A stretch of DNA of 64,000 bases from Effrenium voratum (taxonomy: Eukaryota > Sar > Dinophyceae > Suessiales > Symbiodiniaceae). How positions within the stretch are numbered: position 1 is the first letter of the stretch; each line of letters opens with the position of its first letter. Shown here piece after piece: positions 38,050 through 50,860 of this stretch. Made by a program: the position numbers and the translations under genes. Location: the NCBI GenBank assembly GCA_963377175.1, contig CAUJNA010001020.1:1-64000 (forward strand), given 5' to 3'. The notes under the pieces were generated by a model. That model was not told where the DNA came from, did no database searches, and was given only the letters and a program-made list of their open reading frames with translations.

Positions 38050-38690
38050 TGGGGCTGGCTTGTTTGCCCCCTGTACGTGCACGGCGCCTGCGCGCGCCCG
38101 CTCACCCCGCACGCGCGCACGTACACCCCCGCGCGCCCGCGCCCCGCACGCACGGCGGGCACGTACACCAATAAGGGCTAGTTGTTCAAGAATTAATCCA
38201 AAAACTAGGACCTACAGCGCCTGCACGCCTGCGCGCACCCTGCACGCACGCACTCACGCTTCGCGCGCCCGCGCGCTTGTTCACCCTGCGCGTACACATG
38301 TGCACTCCCGCAAGCGCGCCGGCGCGCCCCGCGCGCACGCCGGGCATGTACACAAATAAGGGCTAGTTTGCAAAATATGGCCAGGCCCGCGCCTGGCGCG
38401 CGCGCGCGGCGTTTGCACGCCCGTGCGCGCACTCCGCGCGCACGCACGTACACCCCGCGCGCGCGCCCGTTCCCGCCGCGCGTGCTCACGTACACCCCGC
38501 CCGCGCGCCTGCGCGCGCACCGGGCACGTACACAAATAAGGGCTAGTTTTTCAAAAATAAGGCCTTATTTTTGAAAAACTAGCCCTTATTTGTGTACGTG
38601 CCCGGTGCGCGCGCGGGCGCGCGGGCGGGGTGTACGTGTGTACGCGCGGGGGGGACGGGCGCGCGCGGGGGTGAGCGGGCGCGGAGTCAG
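38050..38690. repeat. GC-rich tract with recurring TACACAAATAAGGGCTAGTT word
   Basis: Alternating GCGC-type DNA is interrupted three times on the plus strand (about 38164, 38348, 38530) by ACGTACACxAATAAGGGCTAGTT-like segments. The last copy is followed by its own inverted copy, forming the palindrome described separately. Confidence 0.75.
38487..38638. repeat. 152-bp palindrome with no spacer
   Basis: Arms 38487-38562 and 38563-38638 are inverted copies of 76 bp with one mismatch (position 38510). The centre is AAATAAGG|CCTTATTT. It could be a natural cruciform-prone palindrome, the joint of an inverted duplication, or a foldback artefact of library or assembly. Confidence 0.85.
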
Positions 38691-39240
38691 CCCCATGCAT
38701 AATGCAGTGGCTTCCAGTTGTAAGAAGGTTCGGAGTCAGACAGCTTGGAAATGGATTGAAATAGAAGAGAGTAAGTCAGATATAAATCTGTTTTTGTGGT
38801 GGCTAACATTTTGTTCTTATCAGATGCGGTTGGTTATGTTCCGCAGGGGATATAGTAGACTTAGGCGTAGCTACTCAGGAAACTAAAAGATAAGACATCT
38901 TTGTACCTTCCACATCTCTTCTAACCAAAAGAAATTGAAGATAATAAAGCATCTGTTTGCATATCTGTGTTTATCTTGCTCTTGTGTTTTGTGTTCTTAT
39001 CTGCTTTGCTATGTTTGGTCTGGTTTGCTAGTTTTGCAAGTTTAGATAGCGCATCAAATGCACTTTTCAAGCAAAAGGGCTTTGCCACTATTAAAAGGCA
39101 CATCAGTGTTGTTGTGATGCGTGGCCTTCCTCACTTTGATGGAATGTTTTCCTTATTGCTTGATGTTATGACAAGCTCTACTAAACAATCTCATTTCACA
39201 AAAAGCAGTAGGCCAACCAAGCAGGCCAGTGACAGGCCCT
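38690..39240. other. Unassigned host segment
   Basis: Less GC-rich than its surroundings, with a plus-strand frame at 38967-39242 whose middle (KQKGFATIKRHISVVVMRGL) looks protein-like. I do not recognise it. It may be an exon or an old element fragment. Confidence 0.25.
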
Positions 39241-40260
39241 GAAAAAATCCAGCTGCGCAACCAAGCATTGCAGCGACAGGCCCTGAACAAAATCCAGCTG
39301 CACAAAAACGAAAACGGGAGCCACACACCCAAGAAAAACAAAGTAGAAGCCCAACGGAAAATAGCACTTCACGAAGAGAAGCAGGCCGACCAAGCAGGCC
39401 AGTGACAGGCCCTGAACAAAAACAGTTGCGCGCAAAGAACAGCATCCAGGCACAAGAAGCAAATTAGAAGCCCTACAAGGCCTTGAACAAAATCCAGCGC
39501 TGCACAAAAAGCAGCAGGCGCACGCAACAAGCAAATTAGAAGCTCTACTACTTGAACCCGACCAAGCAGGCCGGCGACAGGCAAGGAGCAAAATCCAACT
39601 GCATTACAAAAACCGGTAGGCGCACACAACAAGCAAACTAGAAGCCCTTCAAAACAAATCCCACTTACAAAAAGCAGCAGGCCGACCAAGCAGGCCAGTG
39701 ACAGGCCCTGAAAAAATCCAACTGCGCTAAAAAACGGCAGGCGCACACAACAAGCAAACTAAAAGCACTTCGGAAAAAACAACAACAACGCTTCACGAAA
39801 AGCAGCAGGCCGACCAAGCAGATCCACGAAAAATAAGCAAATTAGAAGCCCTACTAAAAAAACAACTTCACGAAAAACAGCAGCCCGACCAAGCGGGGCA
39901 GTGACAGGCCCTGAACAAAATCCAGCTGCGCAAAAAAGAAAACGGCAGCCACACAAAACAACAAACTAAGAGCCCAACGGACAAAACCCCACTTCACGAA
40001 AAGCAGGAGGCCGACCAAGCAGGCCAGTGACAGGCCCTGAAAAATCCAGCGGCGCACAAAAAAACAGCATCCCCGCACAATAAGCAAATTAGACGCCCTA
40101 CAAAAAAATGTCCCACTTCGCAAAAATAAGCAGCAATCCAGCGCTGCACAAAAAATCGGCAGGCGCACACAACAAGCTACTAATTGGACATCGCAACAAG
40201 CAGCAGCCCGACAAAGCAGGCCGCCGACAGGCCTTGAAAGAATCCAACTACGCAAAAAAA
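39210..40260 (+). repeat. Degenerate repeats around CAGGCCAGTGACAGGCCCTGA
   Basis: At least six copies of a mosaic unit combine CCGACCAAGCAGGCCAGTG, ACAGGCCCTGAACAAAATCC and AGCTGCGCAAAAA words, with irregular length (about 60-180 bp). There is no coding evidence. Confidence 0.75.
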
Positions 40261-40469
40261 TGCATTTGAACTGTTTGACCTCCCTAAATAAAGAAAGACT
40301 ATTGCGAGGACCCTGGACTTTTGAAGCGCTTGGGCCCCTGTGTGCAGAAACATCACTTTGGGGGACCTGGGACTTTCAACGTTTTGAACTTGGTTCTAAA
40401 TCAGGAACTAGGCCCTGGATTTTGACCTTTGGCTTGTCTTTCGCAACTTCCGCCAACCCAAACTAAATG

Positions 40470-40870
40470 AAACAAGCGGCCCCTCCAAGATAGCGGCCCC
40501 ATCCAAATCACAAACCCAAACATACCCAAATTATGGTAAATGGAAAAAGCGGCCCCCTCCACACCGCCAACAACAATTAATTAGATGACATTACAACCAC
40601 CAACCGTTGCACCAACCCAAACTAAGTGGAAAAGCGCCAACGCAAACTAGATGAAACAAGCGGCCCCTCCAAACCAGCAACACAAACCAATTGGAAAAAG
40701 CGGACCCCTCCAAACCACCAACCCAAACTAAATACAAAAGCGGCCCCATCCAAACCACCAACACAACATTAATGAAGCTGGAACGAAACAAGCGGCCCCT
40801 CCAAACCAGCAACTACTAACCCAAACTAAATGAAACAAACAGCAGCCCCCTCCAAACCAGCAACCAAAGC
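40470..40870 (+). repeat. Degenerate repeats around GCGGCCCCTCCAAACCA
   Basis: About ten copies of AAACAAGCGGCCCCTCCAAA-like units, 30-50 bp apart. There is no coding evidence. Confidence 0.75.
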
Positions 40871-41804
40871 CCCTCCAGACCTCTTCTTTGCAAGGCCAGG
40901 CTTTCCCTCCTTGGTTTTACTGCACCAGTTACTTGTCTTATTGCGCAAGGATGATGCCATTGTTTGGATTAGGATTATATCTTGCTACTTTTAGAAGGGT
41001 GCGCAACGTGCGACGCGGCGCAAATCCTGGCACGGAGGTGTGTAGCGGGGGCCCCTCGTTAGTCTATAACGAGAGAACAGTGCTTGACACTTCCTTCCGC
41101 AGTTCCAGCTCGAAAGTCGCAACTACTGACTCACCTGGCCCTTCCTGCCACCTGTTGCAACCTTTCTTCTACTCAAGGGCAAGCGCTGTGCAAGTTGGCT
41201 CTACAGGTATCAGGCTCTGCAAAAAAGTCTGCTTTGCAAGCGACGGGCAGTTCGCAAAGTCTGGGCATGCTGAAACCAGTGAGCTTCGTAGACCTGGGCA
41301 AGTCGCATTTTGTGATCCGCAGCTTGTAAAGGTTACGGCGGACTCGCCGATCCATTTGGTCTAGGACGGATCGCAGCAAAAAATATGCAGCTGGCTCGCT
41401 GCTGTTCGCCTGTCATTCGTGCGTTTATCCACCCAAAGTATGTGCGATGGCTCGCGGATCATCCTTTATTGCTCGCTTTTTGGACAAAGTCAATTATTTC
41501 ACAGTGTTTTATCTGTGGTTTAAAGTTATCATAGCATGGGATATCTTTTTTACATCTTCTATCATGTTGTGTCATTTTGTTTTTTCTTAGTATCTTCCTA
41601 GTAAAGGAAACAATTCTCTGCTTCCAGTTCGCTGCTTCCAGGTCCTTGCTTGCAGGTCATTCTTTCTAGTTCCTTGCTTTTCAGGGAACTTGCTTCCAGG
41701 TCCTCGAGGTGCAAATGGTCAAGCATCAGAAAGGTTTAAATTAAGGTCTTCCCAGCCTGTATGTTGGAAGTGTCTTTTACGCCTTGGAATCTTTGGAAGC
41801 CCCG

Positions 41805-42130
41805 CCCGCCCACCCGCCCACTGCCCGCCCGCCCGCCCACCCGCCCACTGCCCGCCCGCCTACGCGCACGCGCACATGCACACGCACGCACGCACGCACG
41901 CACGCCAGCGCGCACGCACGAGCGCACGCACGCACGCACGCACGCGCGCACGAGCACACGCTCGCAATGCGCCCCCCGACGCAGCACGCCCCACGCGCAC
42001 CCACGCGCAAGCACCGTACAAGGCCGACACGCGTTCGTCATCAAGAGCCCGCACGCGAACAGCGGCGCTGTGTATTCAGAAACTCGGGTGCGCGCCCCCC
42101 CGCGCGCACCCCCCGCGCACCGCGCACGTT
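41805..42130 (+). repeat. CCCGCCCG and ACGCACGC tracts
   Basis: Two low-complexity runs lie back to back. Several overlapping Arg/Ala/Thr/His frames arise from them and are not genes. Confidence 0.75.
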
Positions 42131-44190
42131 CGCGACGGAACAAGAACCTCAGAATCAGGCCCACAGGCCTTTTGAACCTAGATAACCCAGAAAGTGATTC
42201 AACCATCTTCGCGTGTTCACAAAGACCGTGTTTCTGTAAAAACTACAATGACGACAAGCTTCGCTTCGAGCCAGTGAGTCGAACTCCAGGAGCTGTGCAT
42301 CGCAAAGCTACCCATCTTGGGATTCGAGGCTGATCAGGGCCGAGGCAAGCAAAAGGGTGCCTGTTGCTCCTGTTCGCCTCCCCAGAATCCCATGGCCAAG
42401 GCCCCAGCCCATGCCGCACATGTGCAACGGCGTGGCACCTCAGCGCTCTGACAATCTGAGGATGTTTTATCCTCCCCCCCTTACCCCACTTGCTCGAGAG
42501 AACCGTAGAAGACTTGGCGGAAGCACAGCTCTGGATTAAGGGAGGCCTTTGTGATATTCCTTACGTTGGAAAGGCGCATAGTCTGCGGTGTTTGAAGAAA
42601 CGACTGCAAAATATGAAAAGGGCCAGCCGCAATCCCTGATGCGCCCTTTTATAGTGCACAATGGTGCAGGGGCTCGCCAGTTGATCTCTACCAGGCCGAC
42701 AGGATCATGTGGTCAACTCTCTCTTGGCATCCCTTGACCAGGATTCTGCAGGAGAGAGGAAAACCAAGGGCTTCAAAGACAAAGTAGTGCGATGTCTATT
42801 GCTTCAGCTCTGGCGTTTCCACAAACCAGCAGCTAAGCCCAATTTTCATTGAGCCTCCCCTTGACGTCCGGAACATTCACAACAGCCACGTTCAAATTCA
42901 TTGGGCTGTGACATTGTGTCTCATCCACGAAAGTCTCAGCCTTGACCCAACTGCAATGAGTTCTTTGCCGAAGCTTGAAGCCCTAGCCTCGCCGCTTCCA
43001 CATTCCCTTCCTTTGGGCTTGATCCCGAGCCATCGGCCGCCAGTTGAGATGTCATTCGCCAGGTCTGGGTACTTGTCCAGCAGCCTGGGCCACGGCACCC
43101 GGTTGCCTGTTGATCGGGAAGATTGATGCTGTTCCAAACGGGTCGGACCCAGGGTCGGGGTCCTCGGCTCGCATGCTTCAACACGGGCTGAGTAGAGTAC
43201 CCTCCCTTTGACAGCCATGGAAGTCAGTGCCTGCTTCGACGAAAAGGCTTGCCTTTCTGGATTTGGGCCATCATGCTCAGTCCATGCATCTTGCCTAGCA
43301 CTAGCTGCGCCCAAATTGTCTGTAGCTTCAGAGTGATTGACTGAAGATTTGTGCGATTGAATCTTTAAACCCATTCATTGCGAGCACCTATGGGCTCTCT
43401 CCAAGCATGTGGGGCCAATATCCACTGACCATCAACCTAGTCCTGCTTTGGGCCTGCATGGTTCTGAGCTGGTGGTTCACCACTTCCACAAGGATAGGTT
43501 GTGGACAAGCTGTCTCTCTCTGTCTCTCACTCTGGCTCACTCTGCGCTGCGCACGCGTAGGCGCGAGTGGCCACCTTTTTCACAGTCGGCTGCGAGCAGG
43601 CACGTAGGCATCGCGTAGGCTCAACTTGACAATTTGCCCATATGGCGGGTGCGCACTGGTACGAGTTTTAGCACGACACACACCGCGTGAGCACTTTGAG
43701 AGCAAAACTCCAACCGCGTAGGGGCGCGTAGGCGTTCTAAGGCAGACATACACCTTACGTAGGCCGTCCGGCATGGTATTTGCGCATGACGTAGGCGCCG
43801 GCGTAGGCATTTGATGATACGTGACTAGGGTTACCTTCCCAAACAAAAACATATATATATATACATACATATGTCCACTCTCCAAATGGAAACTCCCTAA
43901 TGCCCTCCCGTCCACGGCGGGCCGCCAGGCGGCTTCAGGGCCGCCGTGCCCTTCCGCAGCGCCTGCCGATGGGGCCACGCGATCCGAACTGTTGTGTGAT
44001 CTTTTGCAGGGTTTTCGAAGGCCAAGATCATTCGTGGCTTGGTGATGTGCTTCACAGCACGTGTAGTGTGGATTTTGGCCATTTCAATGTGACGTACCTG
44101 GCCCCAATCAGAATCCTCCTCCCCACCGCTGCCGTCGTAGCCCATCTTCGCTGTCATTGTCATACTTAATTTCCCTGTCGTCGTAATCAT
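42131..44190. other. Host DNA, no assignable gene
   Basis: Scattered short frames without a recognisable domain. The minus-strand segment near 43895-43980 (WPHRQALRKGTAALKPPGGP) is codon-like but unassigned. A TA tract lies near 43854-43872. Confidence 0.3.
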
Positions 44191-44194
44191 CATC

Positions 44195-44335
44195 ATCATC
44201 ATCCTCCTCCTCCTCCTCATCCTCCTCCTCCTCCTCCTCCTCCTCCTCCTCCTCCTCATCCTGCTCCTCCTCCTGCTCCTCCTGCTCCTCCTCCTGCTCC
44301 TCCTGCTCCTCCTCCTGCTCTTCCTGCTCCTGCTC
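44195..44335 (+). repeat. CTC/CTG trinucleotide tract
   Basis: A CTCCTC/CTCCTGCTC microsatellite. The minus strand reads as acidic Glu/Asp runs or Arg/Ser runs depending on frame; no gene context supports either. Confidence 0.85.
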
Positions 44336-44339
44336 GTCA

Positions 44340-46155
44340 CTATCAAAAATATACAATCATCATCTTTGTCGTCATTGCCTAGGATTGTCAGAATCCCCAT
44401 GAATGTCATTTCACGTCAGCCTTCCACGACGTCATCTATCTGCAAAATGTTGGACCGCAAGCCAGAACAATCTTACGGTTACAGGCAAGGGGTGCGGCTA
44501 AAGGCAAAACAATCAATGAGCAATAAAATCAGCCTGCCTCGTTGATGGGAGTGTAGCCCCCGCCGGCATAGATGGGTCCGGGTCGTGGGTTGTGGTTCTG
44601 ATACTGCCTGGCATTCTTGAAGCTTGGCCATGCCCTCACAAATCCATGAGAGGCGCTGTGAAGAATCTGTGATCCCGGAGCGATGCTAAACTCGCGCTTG
44701 GTTTCTCTGCAGTATCAAAAGCTTACCTTGGGACTCCACCCTCAATGAGAGGCTCTAAATTACCTGGTTAAAATCAACATGAAACTTTGTTACAGGCGCT
44801 TGCTTCCCACTTACCTCTCCACCACGCCTGCCGATCAAAACCTGCCCAGAGGTATCGCGCTTCACGATGCCGCCGTAGATGCCTGCTATGCTCAAGCTTA
44901 GGTGGAGGCGTGCCCTCCTGTTGTCCCTCAAGCGTTCCACAGAGACGAAAAAAGACGACGGGGGTTCAGCGCCGAGATCAGCAACCCGCAAACAGATTCA
45001 AAAAAAAATCGCAAGCCTGGACCCACGGTGTCCGCGTAGGGGTCAAACCTGGCCGATGTCCAAAATCTATGCAGCCCAAGAGCACACCGGTTACTACGTG
45101 CGCAGTGCTTTGAAGTACAGTGATGCACCGATTCCTCTACACCAGATTCAGCTTTGGGAAGGAAAGACAAATTTGTGGATATCAGCCGAATTCACAATGA
45201 AACCATCTCCAATGGACCCCAGGGACTTGCCTCTGAAGACCAAGAGTTGGCCGAACCGTGGCAGCTGCGCCCCTCGTTGTCCGTCTTCCCAGGCAGGCCA
45301 TACTTCTCCGCCATGCCCGGGGCATAAGGGTCGTGCCTGTCAAACCACAGGATCACAAATTGGAACACGGGTGATTTACAACACAATGCCAACCATTCAG
45401 AGCCACGCAACATCTCAGCACCAAGCCTGACAACACCTCACAATGGCTGAGCTGCCGACGTGATGCGAACACCATCATGCCGGTAGTACTCAGACCTCTC
45501 ACAATTGGGCAGAAAGATTATCTGCAAGCAGGTGTCCAAATCTCACGTGGGCAAAACTGCCAGCGCTTGACAAACACCTGCAATCTTGATGCCAAGGACT
45601 GCGCATTGCCGTGGTTGCAGCAGGCATGGCTCCTCCGACGGTACACAACTTGGAAACCCGTTTGGCGTCGCCTTCGGCGTCCATGCGTTGCTTGATGCGT
45701 TGGCTTCTGATCATTTTCTAGCCACGGAGAGCTCCGTTTGGAATGCCACGTACCCCGGTGACAGCTCTGGCACCTGCGGCCTTGGATTGCACGATCTTGG
45801 AGCAGGCCACCTCAAGCAATGCAAGGCCTCAAGCAAGGGTGGAATCCTCCCAAACGGAGAGTCCTTTGAAGGTGTATCTGAGGGATATGCCTTCCTGTGT
45901 AGCTTGTTTCAGAATGACCCGAAGGCAGCATAACAACAAACCGAGCCAGGCCACCTTTTGCCAGCAAACGCCATGCGTGTCCAGGGCATATGCGAAGCAA
46001 CGCATGGCCACATTTCGGCCCACTGTTGCTGGACATCATCAATTTATAAACACTCAAAGTTTACTCAGAGTCGCAGATCAGGTTCTTTGAAATTCTCCAG
46101 CCAACATGTCAGACGTCCCTAGAATCTTGCTTCCTGGCTCCGGAGCACCTAATCA
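44340..46155. other. Host DNA with possible unassigned exons
   Basis: Two minus-strand stretches look codon-like: 44820-44945 (DNRRARLHLSLSIAGIYGGI, then VKRDTSGQVLIGRRGG) and 45270-45350 (RHDPYAPGMAEKYGLPGKTD). They could be downstream exons of the WD40 gene or of another gene. No family is recognised. Confidence 0.3.
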
Positions 46156-46164
46156 CTCAATCAC

Positions 46165-47170
46165 ACTGCAACATGACGTGTAAAATCGGCTCGCCACGCG
46201 TAAGGTACGTTTGCTTGCAAAGGCCAGTCTTCAAATTCCAGAACCTGCACGAGCCAGCCGCATCGCCGGACAACAACTGGTCCCCGTCCCGCGAGATCGC
46301 GACGGAGCGCACGGCATCCGAGCCCTCGATGGTTTGAGAGCAGGAGCCCGTATCGAGCGCCCAGAGCACACACCTGCCATCAAAGCAGCCGGCGACCGCC
46401 AGGTTAGCCGAAACGGCCAGCGCGAGAACTGGCGAAGAACCGGAGAAAGTCATCTCACAATCACCGGAAATACAGCGCCATACTTTGACAGAGCCATCAA
46501 AGGATCCGGTTATGACACGCTGATCTTCAGCAGCAAACGCGACGGATGTAAGAACACCGGTGTGACCACCAAGAACATGAAGGCACTTCCCTGTTTTCAC
46601 ATCCCATAGCTTTGCCAGCTCATCAGAGCCTCCCGTTACTGCATAGTCCACGTTGCTGGAGAGACCAACCGCGAGTACAGCCCCGCTGTGCCGACAAAGC
46701 GTCTTGACACAGGATCCGGTCGCTACGCTCCACACCCGACCTTGCTGCAGAACTGATCTCTCTTACACCTACAAAGTGGCACCTACAAAGTGGGCTTGCA
46801 AAGAAAGAAATACATACCTCTCCGCACAACAATACTGTTTGTTTCCCAACAAAAAGATATGGGGAGATAGAGTGGGTCCGTATTTCAGGTGACCTCCCCA
46901 AGTCCTCCATAAGTTCACGATAAACTGCCAAGAGCTGCTCAAAGCTCAAAGACTTCCCCCCAAAGTGTGTGCCAACTCGCTCCCCAGCCGCCGGTGCAAT
47001 TCTCGCTGCCGGTGATGCAGTAGGCTCCGCATGCGGAGAACGCCGCCGCCAGGACGCTCCCGCACCGAGCCCGAAGGGTCTGGGAGGAGTCGCCGCAGAG
47101 ACGCGCCAGGCCCTGGGGGTACCCAGCGAGCAGCTGCGAGGAGTCCTGGACTCGAAAGGCGACCGCGGTA
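46165..47170 (-). CDS. WD40-repeat protein exons
   Basis: Two exons in transcript order. At about 46975-47165 the frame reads SSQLLAGYPQGLARLCGDSS then SVLAAAFSACGAYCITGSEN, a divergent WD unit. At about 46170-46743 there are four to five WD40 units with typical GH and WD-type ends: TGGSDELAKLWDVKTGKCL, HTGVLTSVAFAAEDQRVITG, SFDGSVKVWRCISGDCEMTF, CVLWALDTGSCSQT and CRFWNLKTGLCKQT. The long exon starts after AAG in TGCAGCAAG|GT and opens VWSVATGSCVKTL. WD40 propellers serve as protein-binding platforms; the partner is unknown. Start and end of the whole gene are not seen. Confidence 0.75.
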
Positions 47171-47189
47171 TGGTGCCAACGCGCGATCC

Positions 47190-49890
47190 TCGCTTCCAGC
47201 TCAGATGATACGCATGTGGAATCTCATGACTCAGACAGTCATCCTGATTTGCCCAAACAAAATCTACCAAGCAAATCGACGGAGAGGCGCAACGGGGCAA
47301 ACCTACAATACGCACCAGAAGCGCCGAAAACGCAATCCGTCGCGCCAAGCTCCCATTCCATTCCCACTCCGAACGGACTCCGAACCCACCGGGCTCCGCC
47401 CTCTCGGCCGCCAAACACAGCGCCCCCTGCGGCGGCGCCGGCAGCGCCGCGGGGGCGCCGCCCGCCTCTGGGGCCCAGCGCCCGCAGGCGCCGTCCGCGC
47501 AGAGCAGCGCTGAGGGCGGGGGGCGACGCACCAAGGACACCGCGGCCTGCCTGGACATTCCCAAAAAATGGCTCAAGTGATCCCATCGTTCCAAGTTTAA
47601 GACATGGCTTTCATGGGAGGTTGCTTCTCAGCTCTGGCTCGGGGAGCCGCATCTTTTGGTCAGGGGTCTTCCCCACATGTGCACTGCGAGAGCGGAAAAG
47701 ACACGCAACAAAGACGATGTCTCCAAAAAACAGAAAAGAAAACCCAACCATTCCCCATTCCTTCCAGCTTAGGTGTGGTTTCCGTTCTACCTTCCTACCT
47801 TCCTACCTTCTATCTCTGGGGCCCTCGCTCTAGGCCCTCGGCATCCAGGCGCTCGGGACACAAACTTTGGCCCCAGACCGCTGGGTGCCGCTCCGCCGCT
47901 CCGCCGCTCCGCAGCATCCAGCGGCGCCGCCAGCTCCCACCGAAGCCTCCGAAGCTCCAACGGGAAAGGAGAGGCTGCGGCTGTAGCTCAACGGCTCAAC
48001 ATTCGTCAAACAGACATTCTAATTCAAATTTGTCAAACAGGAGGTACCGGTTAAGCAGAGTTAAGCAGGTTTTGGTACCGGTTGCCACTTACCAGGGCAG
48101 GTTTTGGTACCGGTTGAGCCATCTGGCAACACCCCACAAAGAATGGCGAAATGCCAAAGCACTCCGTGCGTCAAAAGAAGTTGCTCCAATGACTTTCTAA
48201 GTTGCTGCATCCTCTAACAATGCAATGCTGCAGCTTCTCTCGTACCCTTCCACCCAGAGACAGCCACCCACTGTGATCAACTTGAGAGCCCTTTTTCTGC
48301 TTCTGTGCCGTTGATATGGCATCTGACACACCTTTTTAAGGGACGCGGTCTTTGTCTTTCACTTTAATGAGTTGCAGGATACTTGGCCCCATACCAAAAG
48401 GCAAGGGCCCATCATGAATTTGGTCTTGAGATGGGTTACAAAATCAGTCGTAGAGCCGGTCGGAAAATGTTGTCACTCACGGGAGCTGGTTGAGCTGGCA
48501 TTCCAATAAAATGCCCGGTGAATGAAATCGTAGATGCACAACTATTTGGTCAGTCTCCTTGTTGCTTGGGCTTCGGTTTTGGGACTTCATCAATCTGCTT
48601 AATGTCACTACAAACTGTCTGGGCTGATCTGGAAAGCCTGCCCAATGACTGGGCAAAGAACCGACAGTCTCTCAAAAGTTGCAATCAACCGTTGAAATTA
48701 GATTCACTCACGTTGTAGCTAGGTTGTGCGTTCTAAACTCGTGGATGGATTGACTGCACCGGTCTGTTGCGAGTTCAACATTGCTTGATTTAGGGGGGCG
48801 CGCGCGCGCACGCATGCGCACCCGGCGTGTCCGCGTGGGCGCGCCTGCGCGTGGGCGCTGGGGGGGGGGGGGGGTCGTGCCTTCACAACATGTGCATGTA
48901 TGTGTGTGTGTGTGTTGGCATTTTGACACGGTGATTTGATGGGACATAAATCCCATCTGCCTGGGGCGGGAGCTCCACCACCGACACCCTCTCACCACTC
49001 AGCGCCCAGTGCACACAGATCGACACCAGCTCGCTCTTTCGCTTCATCGCGGGCCGAGCGATCTCGAAAAGTACAAACACTGTGTCCAACATCTACCCAA
49101 GTTCAACTTGCACAAGGCTTCCCTGTGGTGAGTGGCGAAATTGAAGTTTGTCGCACAGGCTTTGTCGCATTCAAGCTGTGACAACTTCGCGTCTGGCCAC
49201 ACTCTGATTGTCCACATACTTTGGCCTGCTTTCTAAACATAACGAAAAACAAACAAGCCAGTTTGCCCATGCTCTTGCATATCCCGATTCTTCGAAGAAA
49301 AAAGAACTGTAAGCCATAAAGCTGCAATTCAGCAAAACTGGAACACATCAGCAAAGGTTGGCAGCAATAAAAGCACGATAATACACAGCAGCTTGCAAAT
49401 GCAAGCCGCGCTGAGAGCTCCGCTGCCGTAAGCAGCCGCTTAAGCATCCATACACCGCACTGCAGCCTACCAACAACGGTGAAAAAACAATATGGAAAGT
49501 AGCAAAAAAGTCAAAATCCTTTCAAGAGTGCTGAATGACGATGCCATTGAGATGTTATGTGCGTGTGTGTGTGTGACATCTAGATGTGTAAACATGCCTA
49601 GCACGGGCCGTCTCGGTTTTCACTTGCCCCTGTGCAACCTGATGCCATGAGAGCCAAAGGCATGAGCGTGCGGAAGCCGACGGCAATCTTGCTTCACGGC
49701 AGCCAGACATCCGGTCTTGCCAAACATGTACCAATGGATCAAGAAGTGAACAAACAAGTATTTGATTAAAAAAATCAGGCCCCGTTCTGTTGGCCGAAAT
49801 CGGAATCTCGACTGTTTGAGAAACGCAACGTGTTGCTTCATACACCTTGGTGTGTCTCGTGCCCGTTGTCCCACCCGGTCCAACCCGGCA
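47190..49890. other. Host DNA, mainly low-complexity, no assignable gene
   Basis: It contains a GGTTTTGGTACCGGTTG-like short duplication (about 48064-48115), a G-run near 48861-48873, TG microsatellites (about 48901-48915 and 49561-49573) and Ala/Arg/Pro-rich frames near 47400-47550 caused by composition. No domain is recognised. Confidence 0.35.
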
Positions 49891-50499
49891 AAGAGCAAAG
49901 CCACTGCTTTCACCAGCCCTGCCGCGCGAGCTCCGCGCGGAGCCGGCCCAAGCGCTCGTACTCGGGGCTCATCTCAGCCTAAGCCGCCGGGCTCACGGTG
50001 ACTATCTGCACGCGATTCTCCGGAAGAGGAAACGAGCAGTGGGCAACTGTGTTGCTGCGACACTCAAACCGCTTTGAACATTTCGATATGTGGCACATCC
50101 CCTTGCCCAACGCCCGGCACCCCATGGCCTCGCCCAGAGATGCCTGCGGAAGGCTGGTGTGGCGCTTCGCGTGCACCGCCTCGCACCATCGGACGTAGGC
50201 GTCCTGGCATCAAGACGTTCGTTCGACCAAAAAATATCCGCCCCTGCACTGGTCACCGTCAGCGAAGCTCCTGCTCCTCCGGGCCGAAGCACCAGCTCTC
50301 AGGAGAGGCACTGCTGCGCCTGAGACAAGCGGTTCATCCCGCCCGCCCACGGGCACCTTTGACATATAGATCATATGCGTATATACATTGATATATACAT
50401 ATATACAAATTGCACATCAAGGGAAAGCAAAACTGAGTTGGCTGGGTTGGGGCGCCTCTGATCGCAACCCTTTCCCCTGAATTGGGATGGCATAGACCT

Positions 50500-50829
50500 C
50501 CCCGATTTATTGGGGAGGGATATGGATACACCAAAAGCTGCCTGGCATATGGGTGCGTTTACTGGGGCTCGTGAAGTGAAATATGCTCTCGTTTCCAACA
50601 TCTGCGAACAGGGGTAGCCCGCTGAAGAACTTAATAATCCCCCCTTGCGCAAGGTTGACATGCAACTCCAGGCCAGTCTCAATTGGAGCCAATTCCTCTC
50701 TCCGAGAGACAAAGTCAAAAGAACGCCCGGCCGACTTGCTTTCCGCCGGCCTCTGGCGCACCAGCTCAGCCAAGGTCGCCGCCGCCAGCCCCGACGCCGC
50801 CAGCCCCGCGTCCGATGCCGCGGCATCCG

Positions 50830-50860
<31 letters not shown>

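Noticed and set aside
44108..44409. Acidic Glu/Asp or Arg/Ser-rich minus-strand ORFs
   Set aside because: They are translations of a CTC/CTG microsatellite with no flanking coding signal.
46623..47594. Single 323-codon minus-strand gene
   Set aside because: The WD40-like residues at 46975-47165 lie in a different frame, and this ORF has no domain. It is a chance frame across exon and intron DNA.
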